From contig NZ_AP018042.1 in the NCBI RefSeq assembly GCF_002356295.1, positions 3,132,361 through 3,196,360 on the forward strand: a stretch of 64,000 nucleotides of DNA, written 5' to 3'. The stretch is from Labilibaculum antarcticum (lineage in GTDB: Bacteria > Bacteroidota > Bacteroidia > Bacteroidales > Marinifilaceae). The position numbers were made by a program, and so were the translations under genes. Within the stretch, counting starts at the first letter, position 1; each line of letters starts with the position of its first letter. Shown one piece after another: positions 37,228-46,677 of this stretch. The notes under the pieces are model-generated. The model was not told where the DNA came from, ran no database searches, and saw nothing but the letters and a program-made list of their open reading frames with translations.

Positions 37228-38469
37228 ATGACCTCGCTTTCTGCTACGCCAACATTTTTCAATGAAAGAATACGATCTCTGGATATTCTTCGGGGATTTG
37301 CTCTATTGGGAATTCTGTTGATAAATATTCAGTTATTTGCGCTTCCCAATGCTTCTTTTACTAACCCATCAGTAATGGGAGAGTTATCTTCTTCCGATTA
37401 TTTCTCATATTATTTTGTGAATGTTTTTGTGGAACTAAAATTCATGACCATATTCTCCATTTTATTTGGTGCAGGCATCCTTTTGTTTATAAACAGGCTT
37501 AATGAAAGGGGCCTTGATGGTTCTAGATTTCATATTAGACGCATGATGTGGTTACTTTTGTTTGGGATGCTGCATGCTTATTTTATATGGTTTGGAGATA
37601 TTCTGGTTGCTTATGCCATTGTGGGATTGATCGCTGTTTTGCTACGAAAGATGAAGGATAGTTGGAAAATTGTTATGTGCGCGGTACTATTCCTAATTCC
37701 AATGGGCCTTTTTTATATAGTAGGTAGTTCTTTTGAAAGTATGCCACCTGAAATGGCTAAAGAAGTAATGGCCGATTTTAGTCCTGGTCCGAAATTATTA
37801 ACAGCAGAAATAGATTTGTATCAAGTAGGAAGTTGGTTTGATATTTTCGTGAAACGGGCTCAACTAAATATGAATTATCAAATAGGTTCATTTTTCATGC
37901 TGTCTTTATGGAGAACAACCGGAGTAATGCTATTAGGAATGGTATTACTTACCAATGGAGTATTAACAGCAAAAAAATCGAAGCTGTTTTATTTTTCTAT
38001 GGCTATTTTAGGTATTGGCATTGGAACTTTATTTTCTAACGAAGGATTTCATCGCATTGTGGAGACAAAATGGGAGGTAATCCATTTTTTTAAATATGGC
38101 TATCAGTTCAATTATTTTGGTAGTTTATTTTCCTCATTGGGTTATATTGGCTTGATCATTTTGATTTATCAATTGAAAATCATGCAATTTTTGACAAAAG
38201 GTTTTGAAGCAGTTGGTCGAATGGCTTTTACGAACTACCTTTGTCAATCCATAATTTGTTCCATTATTTTTTATAGTTATGGTTTTGGAATGTTTGCACG
38301 TTACTCAAGAACAGAGTTATTGATTTGGGTTTTGTTAATCTGGACTTTTCAATTGATTTCTTCCACTATTTGGCTGAAATATTATAAAATGGGACCATTT
38401 GAATGGTTGTGGCGATATCTTACTTATAAGGAAAAACCACAATTGTCAATGAATGTAAAATACCAATAA
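37228..38469 (+). CDS. DUF418 family membrane protein (YeiB-like)
   Basis: A polytopic membrane protein of 413 residues. It opens with the family signature RSLDILRGFALLGILLINI and has about ten hydrophobic segments (e.g. FGMLHAYFIWFGDILVAYAIVGL, GYIGLIILIYQ). The C-terminal DUF418 part has GRMAFTNYLCQS and WLKYYKMGPFEWLWR, which are diagnostic. Members are thought to be transporters or acyltransferase-like; the substrate is unknown. It is 12 bases before rlmB on the same strand, so the two are likely one operon. Confidence 0.9.
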   Translation: MTSLSATPTFFNERIRSLDILRGFALLGILLINIQLFALPNASFTNPSVMGELSSSDYFSYYFVNVFVELKFMTIFSILFGAGILLFINRLNERGLDGSRFHIRRMMWLLLFGMLHAYFIWFGDILVAYAIVGLIAVLLRKMKDSWKIVMCAVLFLIPMGLFYIVGSSFESMPPEMAKEVMADFSPGPKLLTAEIDLYQVGSWFDIFVKRAQLNMNYQIGSFFMLSLWRTTGVMLLGMVLLTNGVLTAKKSKLFYFSMAILGIGIGTLFSNEGFHRIVETKWEVIHFFKYGYQFNYFGSLFSSLGYIGLIILIYQLKIMQFLTKGFEAVGRMAFTNYLCQSIICSIIFYSYGFGMFARYSRTELLIWVLLIWTFQLISSTIWLKYYKMGPFEWLWRYLTYKEKPQLSMNVKYQ

Positions 38470-38481
38470 GCAAATTAATCG

Positions 38482-39222
38482 ATGGCTAAACAAAGACAAG
38501 AGATGTTGTTCGGAATCAGAGCAACAATGGAAGCAATAAAAAGTGAAAAGGAAATTGAAAAAGTATTGATCAAAACAGGATTAGCAGGTCCTTTGTTTCA
38601 AGAATTATTCGATTTGATCCGCGAAAAGGGTATTGAATTTCAGTTTGTTCCAGTGGAAAAACTGAATACTTTGGATCAGCATAATAATCAGGGAGTTGTA
38701 GCTTTAATTGTTCCAATTCCTTATCAGGAAATAGAAGAAATTGTACCTGAGTTATTAGCTCAAGGTAAAACACCTCTGCTACTTCTTTTAGATGAAATTA
38801 CTGATGTGCGTAACTTTGGTGCTATTGCTCGTTCTGCTGAATGCGCTGGTGTGCATGCCATTGTAATTCCTTTTAAGAATTCAGCGAAAATCACGCCTGA
38901 TTCTATTAAAACATCTGCCGGAGCTTTGTATAACGTACCCGTTTGCCGAGTTCAGAATTTGAAGACTCTTGTCCGATATTTGAAGAAAGAAGGAATTCGA
39001 ATTGTAGCAGCAAGTGAAAAGGCTGAAAAAGTTTATACTGAAGGTGATTTTACATTGGCGACAGCAATTGTAATGGGATCGGAAGATGTAGGTATTGAAG
39101 ATGCTTTGTTACGCTTGGCTGATGAGCAGGTGAAAATTCCAATTGTAGGTTCAATTCAATCGTTGAATGTATCTGTTGCGGCCTCCTTAATGATATACGA
39201 GGCGGTGAGACAAAGGAACTAG
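38482..39222 (+). CDS. rlmB: 23S rRNA 2'-O-ribose methyltransferase RlmB (TrmH family)
   Basis: SPOUT-class methyltransferase that methylates the 2'-OH of a 23S rRNA guanosine (G2251 in E. coli). N-terminal SpoU substrate-binding domain (FGIRATMEAI) followed by the knotted catalytic domain with motif 1 NFGAIARSAE, motif 2 MGSEDVGI and motif 3 IPIVGSIQSLNVSVAASL. The length of 246 is usual. Last gene of the DUF418-rlmB unit; terminator follows at 39245. Confidence 0.93.
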   Translation: MAKQRQEMLFGIRATMEAIKSEKEIEKVLIKTGLAGPLFQELFDLIREKGIEFQFVPVEKLNTLDQHNNQGVVALIVPIPYQEIEEIVPELLAQGKTPLLLLLDEITDVRNFGAIARSAECAGVHAIVIPFKNSAKITPDSIKTSAGALYNVPVCRVQNLKTLVRYLKKEGIRIVAASEKAEKVYTEGDFTLATAIVMGSEDVGIEDALLRLADEQVKIPIVGSIQSLNVSVAASLMIYEAVRQRN

Positions 39223-39244
39223 ACTTCTATAAAATATAGATATG

Positions 39245-39276
39245 AACGCAGAAATTTAATTTCTGCGTTTTTTTTT
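39245..39276 (+). terminator. Intrinsic terminator after rlmB
   Basis: Stem AACGCAGAAA/TTTCTGCGTT with loop TTTAA and a T9 run. Confidence 0.85.
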
Positions 39277-39278
39277 AA

Positions 39279-40658
39279 TTATGAATTCAAATTTGTTTTA
39301 TTTTTTTGTGGAATCCAACTTGGCATATTTGCCGATTTGGGCTTTCTGCCATAAAAGAAATCATCTAAAGGAACTGCAATCCTTCTGAAAAGTGGCGAGT
39401 GTTTTATTCCCCATCGAATAGAATTGTGAAGTAAATTATTCGGATGAGAATATGGACAAGTTGCCATGCAACGGCCGCAATCGGTACCAGCCTTGCTCCA
39501 ATAAGTAAAGCAACTTTCGGAATTTATTTGCCAGCGTTTTGTGCCATTTACTAATTTGGGCGAATCAAAAGAAATTGATTGACTTGGACAAACTTCAGCA
39601 CATTTCATACATCGATTACAGAAATCGAGTAGACTGTTGTTTTTCTTCCATTTCATGTATGGTAATTCAAAATCAGTAGTCACAACCCCTAAACGAACTT
39701 GTGGTCCTTCTTTGGGTGTCATCAGCAAACCCATACGACCAATTTCTCCCAAACCTGCATCTCTTGCAACAAGAGGACACAAAACTTCATAATTACCATC
39801 GATATGAGCTTTTGCCGAGTAGCCTAAATTGCGCAGGAATTGCCCCATTTGTACCGCAATTCGTCCAGCTTCTAAATATTGTTGTCCCGATTCCATAACA
39901 ATGGATGCCTGGGGTGCGGCAGCAACCATTTCTTGTGTCATCTCAACTGTAAAGGCAATTGCGTAGGCATGATGATTTGTTATTTCTTCTCCATATCGAT
40001 CTCCTCTGCCTTTATGTGAGTAGTAATGGTAATCTGATAATTTAGTGAAGCCAACGTTTAGCGCTCCCAATTTCTTTCCCCAGTTTTCAAGGAAAATTAG
40101 CATTTTTTCTTGACTTATTTTCTCTTTAACCGGATTTACAGGACCATCAATCGCATTCTTGAATTGATCTACGGCAAAAAAACTTGCATTCGAAGCTGCA
40201 TAAGCCATGCTGTTGTAAAAGATTGATTCTTTATTGAGTAATCCTGCTTCTTTTCGAAATTTACTGTCTAACTCTTCCTTATCGGGATGATTCTGGTAGT
40301 ATTCCTTATATCTTTCCGTATCAACTTTTAACTCATTTCTTGAGAACATGATGTCTCGTTCGTCAATTTGGGTTTTTGGAAAATCACCGCAAATATTCTT
40401 AGTCGTTGTAAAAGGAATTGCAAATGCGAACAGGGTAAGAAGAAGATCAATACTTAGAACTAAAGCTGCTATTTCCCATGAATAATACCAGCAGAGGAGA
40501 TAGGGAACCGGTAAAACCAGCGTAATTAAAAGAGCTCGGAAAGTGGCTCTTTTTTCATTCTCCCTCCAAAAGGTGATACTTGTATAAAGCAGACTCAAGA
40601 AGAATATAATGGCAATTACCAGACAAATAAGAATTGCTAAAGTGTATATTGAATGCAT
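39279..40658 (-). CDS. Membrane-anchored reductive-dehalogenase-like corrinoid/Fe-S protein
   Basis: A protein of 459 residues. Three hydrophobic segments (about 4-28, 41-58, 60-83) form a membrane anchor; no Tat signal is present. The rest follows the reductive dehalogenase (RdhA) plan: corrinoid-binding core with ESGQQYLEAGRIAVQMGQFLR, the typical ARDAGLGEIGRMGLLMTPKEGPQVRLG, then two 4Fe-4S sites, CNRCMKCAEVCP and CGRCMATCP. The segment DERDIMFSR in the N-terminal half is also typical of this group. It could use a corrinoid to reduce a halogenated or other substrate. No RdhB-like small membrane partner lies nearby, which fits a self-anchored type. A promoter-like TACCTTTC is near 40683-40690. 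Confidence 0.75.
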   Translation of the reverse strand: MHSIYTLAILICLVIAIIFFLSLLYTSITFWRENEKRATFRALLITLVLPVPYLLCWYYSWEIAALVLSIDLLLTLFAFAIPFTTTKNICGDFPKTQIDERDIMFSRNELKVDTERYKEYYQNHPDKEELDSKFRKEAGLLNKESIFYNSMAYAASNASFFAVDQFKNAIDGPVNPVKEKISQEKMLIFLENWGKKLGALNVGFTKLSDYHYYSHKGRGDRYGEEITNHHAYAIAFTVEMTQEMVAAAPQASIVMESGQQYLEAGRIAVQMGQFLRNLGYSAKAHIDGNYEVLCPLVARDAGLGEIGRMGLLMTPKEGPQVRLGVVTTDFELPYMKWKKNNSLLDFCNRCMKCAEVCPSQSISFDSPKLVNGTKRWQINSESCFTYWSKAGTDCGRCMATCPYSHPNNLLHNSIRWGIKHSPLFRRIAVPLDDFFYGRKPKSANMPSWIPQKNKTNLNS

Positions 40659-41010
40659 CAGATTAAATGTTTTTAGAGACTGAAAGGTAGTGGTATTTTT
40701 TCAGCTTGTTTTCCTTCACATCTAATTTGGATTATTTCTCCGGCAGGATGGTTTTCCTTAAAAAAGAATTACCCGAATCAAACGAATTTGATCGGGTAAT
40801 TATCTATAGTAATATTAGGGTTAGAATGCAGTTTGATTCTGACTTCTGAATATCGTCTTTCTCCTCTATCTCCTAATTCCCTTGCATATTTCAGATTCAG
40901 CTCTGCTAATTTGCTAAATTTAATTCTCGAATACAAGCCATTTTTAAAATCTTTTTAAAAATGATTAAAAAAAGAAGTATTTATCATTTTAGAGGATTAA
41001 ATACAATGAA
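40659..41010. other. Intergenic region with minus-strand terminator
   Basis: 352 bases with a hairpin terminator (40767-40801) that serves the KAS III gene about 210 bases upstream of it on the minus strand. No gene seen. Confidence 0.5.
40767..40801 (-). terminator. Intrinsic terminator, minus strand
   Basis: A long stem AATTACCCGA-TCAAA with its complement around CGAA, one bulged A, followed on the minus strand by C-T6. It lies 210 bases past the KAS III stop. Confidence 0.7.
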
Positions 41011-42096
41011 TTAAACCTTATATAGGAAAGCGTTAATGCTCATGCCGGCACCAACCGAAGCAAAAACAATATAATCACCTTCATTAAGTTTATGATCTTC
41101 TAATTTGCCTTTTGAAATTTGATCGTAAAGAATTGGTACAGTACCTACTGAATTATTCCCCATTTCTTTAATGATCATTGGCATGATGTTTTTAGGAACA
41201 GTTTTTTCCTGATACAAACGGAATAGTCTTTTGGCAATGGCCTCATCCATTTTTTCGTTGGCCTGATGAATAAGGATTTTTTTGATGTCCTTAATATCCA
41301 ATCCAGCTTTGTCAATACATTCCTTTACTACACCAGGAACATTGGAAATGGCATATTCGTAGATTTTACGACCATACATTTTAATAAAAAGACTATTGCT
41401 GTTTCCCGCGAAATCAGGATTGTCTGAAATGTCTGCACGCAAAAAGAAAGCTTCACTAATGGTGTCAGTTCTCATAGCATGAGATAAAATCCCCGATGCT
41501 TCTTCTGCTTCACATGCTTCCAATATTGCAGCACCTGCACCATCAGAATAAATCATACTGTCTCTGTCGTGCGGATCACAAACTCTTGATAAGGTTTCTG
41601 ATCCAATTACCAATACTCGTTGAGCATCGCCCGATTTGATATAGTAATTCGCTTGAATCATACATTGAATCCAACCCGGACATCCGAATAAAACATCGTA
41701 AGCTATCGTTTTAGGATTCTCAATTTGAAGAAGATTTTTAACTTTTGCAGCTAAACTAGGCAATTGATTTGTTAGCGTAGAGTTTGGTTTAACATCCCCA
41801 AAATTGTGAGCAACTATTATATAGTCTAAACTTTCTTTATCTATTTTAGATGATTCTAAAGCATCCTTTGCTGCTAAATATGCAAGATCAGAGTTTACCT
41901 GATCATCAGAGGCATATTTTCTCTCCGTAATTCCGGTAATGTCTTTAAATTTTTCTATTATTACCTCGGAAGATGTTTCAATTTTCTGGCCATTTGGTTC
42001 GAAAAATTCATGATTCAAAAAATGCTCATTTTTAACTTGAACGGTTGGGATATAACTACCTGACCCAACAATCTTCGAAAATCTTTTGGTACTCAT
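41011..42096 (-). CDS. 3-oxoacyl-ACP synthase III family protein
   Basis: KAS III (FabH-type) condensing enzyme, 361 residues from the ATG at 42096 (the longer frame starts at 42147 but lacks a good start and the conserved N-terminus SKIVGSGSYIPT begins here). Catalytic Cys in VLFGCPGW, His in LIHQANEKM and Asn in MGNNSVGT are all present. It may start a fatty acid chain or condense a specialised acyl group; which is not shown. It has no fab neighbours, and a terminator lies 210 bases downstream. Confidence 0.88.
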   Translation of the reverse strand: MSTKRFSKIVGSGSYIPTVQVKNEHFLNHEFFEPNGQKIETSSEVIIEKFKDITGITERKYASDDQVNSDLAYLAAKDALESSKIDKESLDYIIVAHNFGDVKPNSTLTNQLPSLAAKVKNLLQIENPKTIAYDVLFGCPGWIQCMIQANYYIKSGDAQRVLVIGSETLSRVCDPHDRDSMIYSDGAGAAILEACEAEEASGILSHAMRTDTISEAFFLRADISDNPDFAGNSNSLFIKMYGRKIYEYAISNVPGVVKECIDKAGLDIKDIKKILIHQANEKMDEAIAKRLFRLYQEKTVPKNIMPMIIKEMGNNSVGTVPILYDQISKGKLEDHKLNEGDYIVFASVGAGMSINAFLYKV

Positions 42097-42371
42097 TGTT
42101 ATTGTTTTCGTTTCAAATAATACATGTACCACTACTTTTAGGCACAAAAAAGGTTCTTAAGAGACAATTTCTTTATGTTCGAAAGATCTGATTTTATTAA
42201 TAAGTCGTAAGATCAACTTACTTTAAGTTGCGTGTGCTAAGGTAAATATTTATTTTAAAAATGATGTTTTTTCTACTAAATTTCGAACCTATAACAAGCT
42301 GTTTGGATAAGTCTGCAATAGTCAAAAGCTTGTTATGTGCAATTAAAAACAAGAAATTTTAGTTAGGTTGG

Positions 42372-42926
42372 CTATTGTAATAGTTTCTCTTTTAGGTTTT
42401 TATCAGCTGGTTTATTGCAAAGCCAGATGCCAAATAATGCTTGTTTGAATTGCAATCCTCGAATGGAATGTTTCAGTTTCCCGTTTTTATATACCAAAGT
42501 GCCATCAGAAGGGGAATAGATAAATTCAAAGACATCCTCTTTTTCAATACCACCTAGGAAAACAGAGATGAAATCATTAATTTCTTGTTTTATGTTTTCC
42601 ATTTCACCATTAGTGGCATTTTTAAAGCCCTCTCTTGTAGCTTGTTCCATTTTTTCAGATGTAATTAATCCGGATGTAATTTCCAAGCGGATTCCCATAC
42701 TTTCATCTGTTGAAATAATTTTCTCAGCATCAGTCATATCCTGGGTAAGATATAAGCCCATAGCATACATGTTCATCCAAAGTTTAACACGAGCTCCTGC
42801 ACCTTTTAATTGCAGTTGATGTTCCTTTACAATCATTTGGTCAGGTAGTTCAACTCCTCCAACTCTTGTTTGTGAGAAACTGTAAAAGCTTGATAGTAAA
42901 AGTAAAATAGTAAGTAGATTTTTCAT
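42372..42926 (-). CDS. Exported chalcone-isomerase-like protein
   Basis: A protein of 184 residues with a signal peptide (ending SFSQ) and the Chalcone_3 pattern: GVELPDQMIV, the strand-helix GAGARVKLWMNMYAMGLYL, the helix EGFKNATNG and the end GLQFKQALFGIWLCNKPAD. Bacterial members are periplasmic and are not known to isomerise flavonoids; the fold may bind lipids. It is preceded on this strand by the SemiSWEET gene 40 bases upstream, so the MscS-SemiSWEET-CHI genes may form one transcript. Confidence 0.88.
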   Translation of the reverse strand: MKNLLTILLLLSSFYSFSQTRVGGVELPDQMIVKEHQLQLKGAGARVKLWMNMYAMGLYLTQDMTDAEKIISTDESMGIRLEITSGLITSEKMEQATREGFKNATNGEMENIKQEINDFISVFLGGIEKEDVFEFIYSPSDGTLVYKNGKLKHSIRGLQFKQALFGIWLCNKPADKNLKEKLLQ

Positions 42927-42966
42927 TTTTGCTAGTTCAATTTAGACAAAATACAATTTTAGAGAG

Positions 42967-43260
42967 TTAACTGAATATTAGTTTTGCGTAACAAAGGTAA
43001 AAGGTAGCAAATATATTTACTAAATAATTAAGCCACAGCGGGTATTGACGTTTGTTCGATTTTAAATCTCCATTGACAATATAAATAAAAGTAAAGAAGA
43101 CTCCAAAAGCCCACATGAGTAAAAAAGGCCAATTAAAACTTGCAACATCATGTGTTTTATAGGTTTGAACTACCTGAGGTATTACTCCGATACTTAAAAT
43201 TATATTCCCGAACCAACCTAACCATTCGAAAAAATTCAGTTTGCTTAATGCAGTTTTCAT
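42967..43260 (-). CDS. SemiSWEET-type PQ-loop transporter
   Basis: A small membrane protein of 97 residues with three hydrophobic segments and one PQ-loop (SIGVIPQVVQTYKTHDVASF), the hallmark of SemiSWEET half-transporters that dimerise to move sugars or related small molecules. It overlaps the MscS-type channel gene by four bases (43257-43260), implying translational coupling. The substrate is not known. Confidence 0.88.
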   Translation of the reverse strand: MKTALSKLNFFEWLGWFGNIILSIGVIPQVVQTYKTHDVASFNWPFLLMWAFGVFFTFIYIVNGDLKSNKRQYPLWLNYLVNIFATFYLCYAKLIFS

Positions 43261-44501
43261 ACTTCGTTTGCTAGTTTTCGAAAATCATCTCCTGTTGGAT
43301 TCTGAAATACCCTTAAGTTAAATTCCGGAACAATTGATAAAATATGATCGAAGATATCAGATTGAATAGCTTCGTAATTTGCCCATTCCTGATCGTTTGC
43401 GAAGACATATATTTCTAATGGCAATCCTTTTTCAGATACTTGTAATTGACGAACAAGAAAGGTCATTTCATTATGAATCTTTGGGTGATCCTGAAGATAT
43501 GCTTCAACATATTTTCGAAAAGTACCTATATTGGTTAGTCTTCTTTGATTTACTGGAATTTCGCCTTCGGGATTGTTTGTTTGAATTTCTTTCTTTTTTT
43601 CGATCATATAATCCTTTAGTAATCGAATTTTTTCAAATTGCTCGATTTCTTCGTCACTTAAAAAATGAATTGATTTTACATCTATGTTCAAATGGCGTTT
43701 TATTCTTCGTCCACCAGAGTCCTCCATGCCTTTCCAATTGGTGAACGATTCAGAAACCAAGGCATAAGTGGGAATTGTGCTAATCGTTTTGTCCCAGTTT
43801 TGAACTTTAACGGTGTTTAAACTGATATCTATCACAATTCCATCTGCACCTTTTGATGGCATCGAAATCCAATCGCCAATATTCACCATTTTATTGGCTG
43901 ATAATTGAATGGATGCAACAAATCCGAGTATTGTATCTTTAAAAATTAAAAGAATAACAGCTGCAAAGGCTCCCATTCCTGCAACTATATTAAAAGGATT
44001 TTTATCAAATATAAGAGCGGTTATGGAGATGAGCCCCATGGAATAGAAAAAGATTTTCACAAGCTGCAAGAAACCTTTAATTGGTCTTGTTTTGCTTATG
44101 GACATGGTATTGTAAATATCACTTCCCGCATTAACGAATGTGTCAATCAGCATAATTGCCAATATCACCATATACACGTATGCACTATTTTGAATAAAGT
44201 TGTTTAAACCTTCATGATCAATCATTCCGGCGCTAGAATAAATGATTACAGCAGGTGCGAAATGAGCTATTTTACTGAATACTTTTCGTTCTAAAAGAAT
44301 ATCATCCCAACTGGTTTTAGTTTTTCGAACTAATTTGGTGACGATGGAGACCAAAACTTTTTTGGCAATGATATCACATATCCATGCAATTATAATAACA
44401 ATAAAGATTGCTATAATCGACTGCAATATTATTGCCCAATATTCGGTGATTCCTCCGCTGATCAACCAATTTTTTAATTGAATGCCCAAGAGTTCTTTCA
44501 T
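43257..44501 (-). CDS. Mechanosensitive ion channel family protein (MscS/YbdG-like)
   Basis: A membrane protein of 414 residues. Several helices precede the pore helix and the MscS core: GMGAFAAVILLIFKDTILGFVAS followed by the NIGDWISMPSKGADGIVIDISLNTVKVQNWD beta domain, as in YbdG/YnaI. The C-terminal half has the cytosolic alpha/beta domain (RRIKRHLNIDVKSIHFLSDEE). It probably opens under hypo-osmotic tension. Coupled to SemiSWEET by a four-base overlap. Confidence 0.9.
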   Translation of the reverse strand: MKELLGIQLKNWLISGGITEYWAIILQSIIAIFIVIIIAWICDIIAKKVLVSIVTKLVRKTKTSWDDILLERKVFSKIAHFAPAVIIYSSAGMIDHEGLNNFIQNSAYVYMVILAIMLIDTFVNAGSDIYNTMSISKTRPIKGFLQLVKIFFYSMGLISITALIFDKNPFNIVAGMGAFAAVILLIFKDTILGFVASIQLSANKMVNIGDWISMPSKGADGIVIDISLNTVKVQNWDKTISTIPTYALVSESFTNWKGMEDSGGRRIKRHLNIDVKSIHFLSDEEIEQFEKIRLLKDYMIEKKKEIQTNNPEGEIPVNQRRLTNIGTFRKYVEAYLQDHPKIHNEMTFLVRQLQVSEKGLPLEIYVFANDQEWANYEAIQSDIFDHILSIVPEFNLRVFQNPTGDDFRKLANEV

Positions 44502-44615
44502 GTGGTAATAAGTTTATTTTTAATTAAAAATCTAAGATATCTATTCCTAGCAGGAAAAGAAAAGTGTATTCAATATAATTTGTAAATTTACATTCTAAAT
44601 ACAAAAACCACTAAC

Positions 44616-45899
44616 ATGACTACAAAATCTTTACTCGTACTTATTCTCATCGTAATCTCCTCAACTTGCTATGGACAAAGTGATTTTGACAAGTATTTTG
44701 AAAACACAAGCTTACGGATTGATTATCTGATGGGAGGTGATTCTGATTCCCAAACTATTTTCCTCAAGGAATTAAAAGAAGAACCTAATTGGGGAGGGAG
44801 CCGAACTAATTTGATTGATCAATTAGGCTATGGAACTTTCAAGTTTAAACTTTTTGATCTTGAATCGGGGAAGTTACTTTATTCGAAGGGATTTAATTCT
44901 CTGTTCCAGGAATGGCAATCAACTGATGAAGCAAAAGAATTGAAAAGAGCATTTTATCAGGTAAACGTAATGCCTTATCCAAAAAAAGCAGCACGATTTG
45001 TTCTTGAATCCAGAAAGTGGGATGGAGCAATGGAGGAAATCTGGGAATATTCAATTGACCCGGCAAACTATTTCATTGGTAAAGAAAATCCTAAGAGTAT
45101 TCCTTTTACAAAGATAATGGGAGAGGGTGATCCTGCAAAAAGTGTTGATATTGCATTTATAGCTGAGGGATATATGGCTGATGAAATGGAGAAGTTCAGA
45201 GCAGATGTGAAGCGTGTTGCTGGTTATTTACTGGATGTGCCACCCTTCGACAAATATGCTGATCGTTTTAATATATATGCTTTGGAATCGGTTTCCGAAG
45301 ATTCTGGAACTGATATTCCGGGTGAAAACATCTATAAAAACACTGCTGTAAATACTACTTTTTATACTTTCGATGTTGATCGTTACCTAACAACTTTTGA
45401 TATTAAATCGATACATGATATTTCGGCAAATGTTCCTTATGATCAGATATTTGTGTTGGTTAATACCGATAAGTATGGCGGCGGAGGATTCTACAATTAT
45501 TACTCGAGCTGTTCTGCTGATAATGCTTTATCATACGAGGTGTCGAGTCATGAGTTTGGTCACGGATTTGCTGGCTTGGGAGATGAGTATTATTCATCGG
45601 AAGTAGCATATGAAGATTTTTATAATCTTGAAGTTGAACCTTGGGAGCCTAATATTACCACTCTTGTTGATTTTGAGTTGAAATGGAAAAATATGCTGGA
45701 TGAAGCAACTCCGATTCCTACACCAAGAACGAATGAGTTTATTGATCGTTTAGGTGTATTTGAAGGTGGGGGTTACATGGCGAAGGGAATTTACTCGCCG
45801 ATGCAGGATTGTAAAATGAAATCGAATAGAATGAAACATTTCTGTCCGGTTTGTGAAAAGGCTGTAGAAGAGGTAATCTTATTCCATATTGGAGAGTAA
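44616..45899 (+). CDS. Exported M64 family metallopeptidase
   Basis: A protein of 427 residues with a signal peptide (ending CYGQ) and a peptidase M64 (IgA-peptidase type) domain. The zinc site is H312-E-F-G-H316 followed by GLGDEY, a clear HExxH motif with the third-ligand glutamate region. An N-terminal M64N-like beta domain precedes it. A CKMKSNRMKHFCPVC segment near the end may form a disulfide or metal knot. It likely acts at the cell surface or periplasm. Divergent from the MscS gene; terminator downstream. Confidence 0.9.
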   Translation: MTTKSLLVLILIVISSTCYGQSDFDKYFENTSLRIDYLMGGDSDSQTIFLKELKEEPNWGGSRTNLIDQLGYGTFKFKLFDLESGKLLYSKGFNSLFQEWQSTDEAKELKRAFYQVNVMPYPKKAARFVLESRKWDGAMEEIWEYSIDPANYFIGKENPKSIPFTKIMGEGDPAKSVDIAFIAEGYMADEMEKFRADVKRVAGYLLDVPPFDKYADRFNIYALESVSEDSGTDIPGENIYKNTAVNTTFYTFDVDRYLTTFDIKSIHDISANVPYDQIFVLVNTDKYGGGGFYNYYSSCSADNALSYEVSSHEFGHGFAGLGDEYYSSEVAYEDFYNLEVEPWEPNITTLVDFELKWKNMLDEATPIPTPRTNEFIDRLGVFEGGGYMAKGIYSPMQDCKMKSNRMKHFCPVCEKAVEEVILFHIGE

Positions 45900-45923
45900 A
45901 ATATTTTGAGATTTACGTTATAA

Positions 45924-45956
45924 AAAAAATGCGCTTCCATTGGGAGCGCATTTTTT
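45924..45956. terminator. Bidirectional intrinsic terminator
   Basis: A 15-pair stem (AAAAAATGCGCTTCC with GGGAGCGCATTTTTT, one G-U pair) and a loop of three bases, between the convergent M64 and DUF6249 genes. Confidence 0.85.
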
Positions 45957-45974
45957 GTAGATAGTCAGGTTTAC

Positions 45975-46313
45975 TTACTTCACTTCTTCTTTATGTTTTT
46001 TTGCAAGTGTATAGAATATCAATAATGCAAGTCCACCAAATAAGAAGATCATTGAGAAGTAAGAAACTTCTTCATTTAAACCTGTGTAAGCATCTAAAAT
46101 ATTCCCGATAAGGATTCCTATTGCTAACCCAATAAGGAGAATACCATACTTTAAACTTTGAAGTGTACTACACTTTTTATCTCCAACTAAATGGCTCATA
46201 TCCAATCCTCTTTCAATTAATGCTTGTCTTTCTTTGTGACGATGTACTAAAAATACAATCAAAGGAACAAGTCCAAATACCGAAATGATTGCTACTACTC
46301 CAGTGATATCCAT
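45975..46313 (-). CDS. DUF6249 family small membrane protein
   Basis: A protein of 112 residues with three hydrophobic segments (about 5-23, 55-75, 85-104), a basic loop VHRHKERQALIERGL after the first, as in DUF6249. Function unknown. It is divergent from an ECF sigma factor and its membrane partner, an arrangement common for this family, so it may be a target or regulator of that sigma factor (inference). Confidence 0.8.
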   Translation of the reverse strand: MDITGVVAIISVFGLVPLIVFLVHRHKERQALIERGLDMSHLVGDKKCSTLQSLKYGILLIGLAIGILIGNILDAYTGLNEEVSYFSMIFLFGGLALLIFYTLAKKHKEEVK

Positions 46314-46677
46314 GATTACAGTTTTAAGATTAAACTATTATTATTTTATTGATTGTGAGCGAAAACCAAAGCTTGATTTTTGCATTCAACTTTATGACGC
46401 TACCTCTTTCAAACAGGTTACAAATATTTTAATATTTTTTTAACGCTTACAATTATTTCATTATAAATCATTGTCTTAACTTGTCATTAATGAATTACAA
46501 AAAAAAGATATTGAAATTAGGGAGTAAGGTGTAACCGATTGTAGATCCTATGCGTCTAAGTTGTAGATGATTCAATTAAAAGAAAAAAAAGAAGTGAATT
46601 AACGCAACATTATGAAATGAAACGATGTCTTTTTAGTTGATGACTTTTGTTTTTAAAATTGAAAGCACAATCTGTAT
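46314..46677. promoter_or_regulatory. Divergent intergenic region
   Basis: 364 bases between the DUF6249 and ECF sigma genes. AT-rich, no gene or clear consensus promoter or hairpin seen; it must hold both promoters. Confidence 0.35.

Noticed and set aside
43379-43744. Plus-strand frame of 121 codons
   Set aside because: Antisense shadow of the MscS-type gene.
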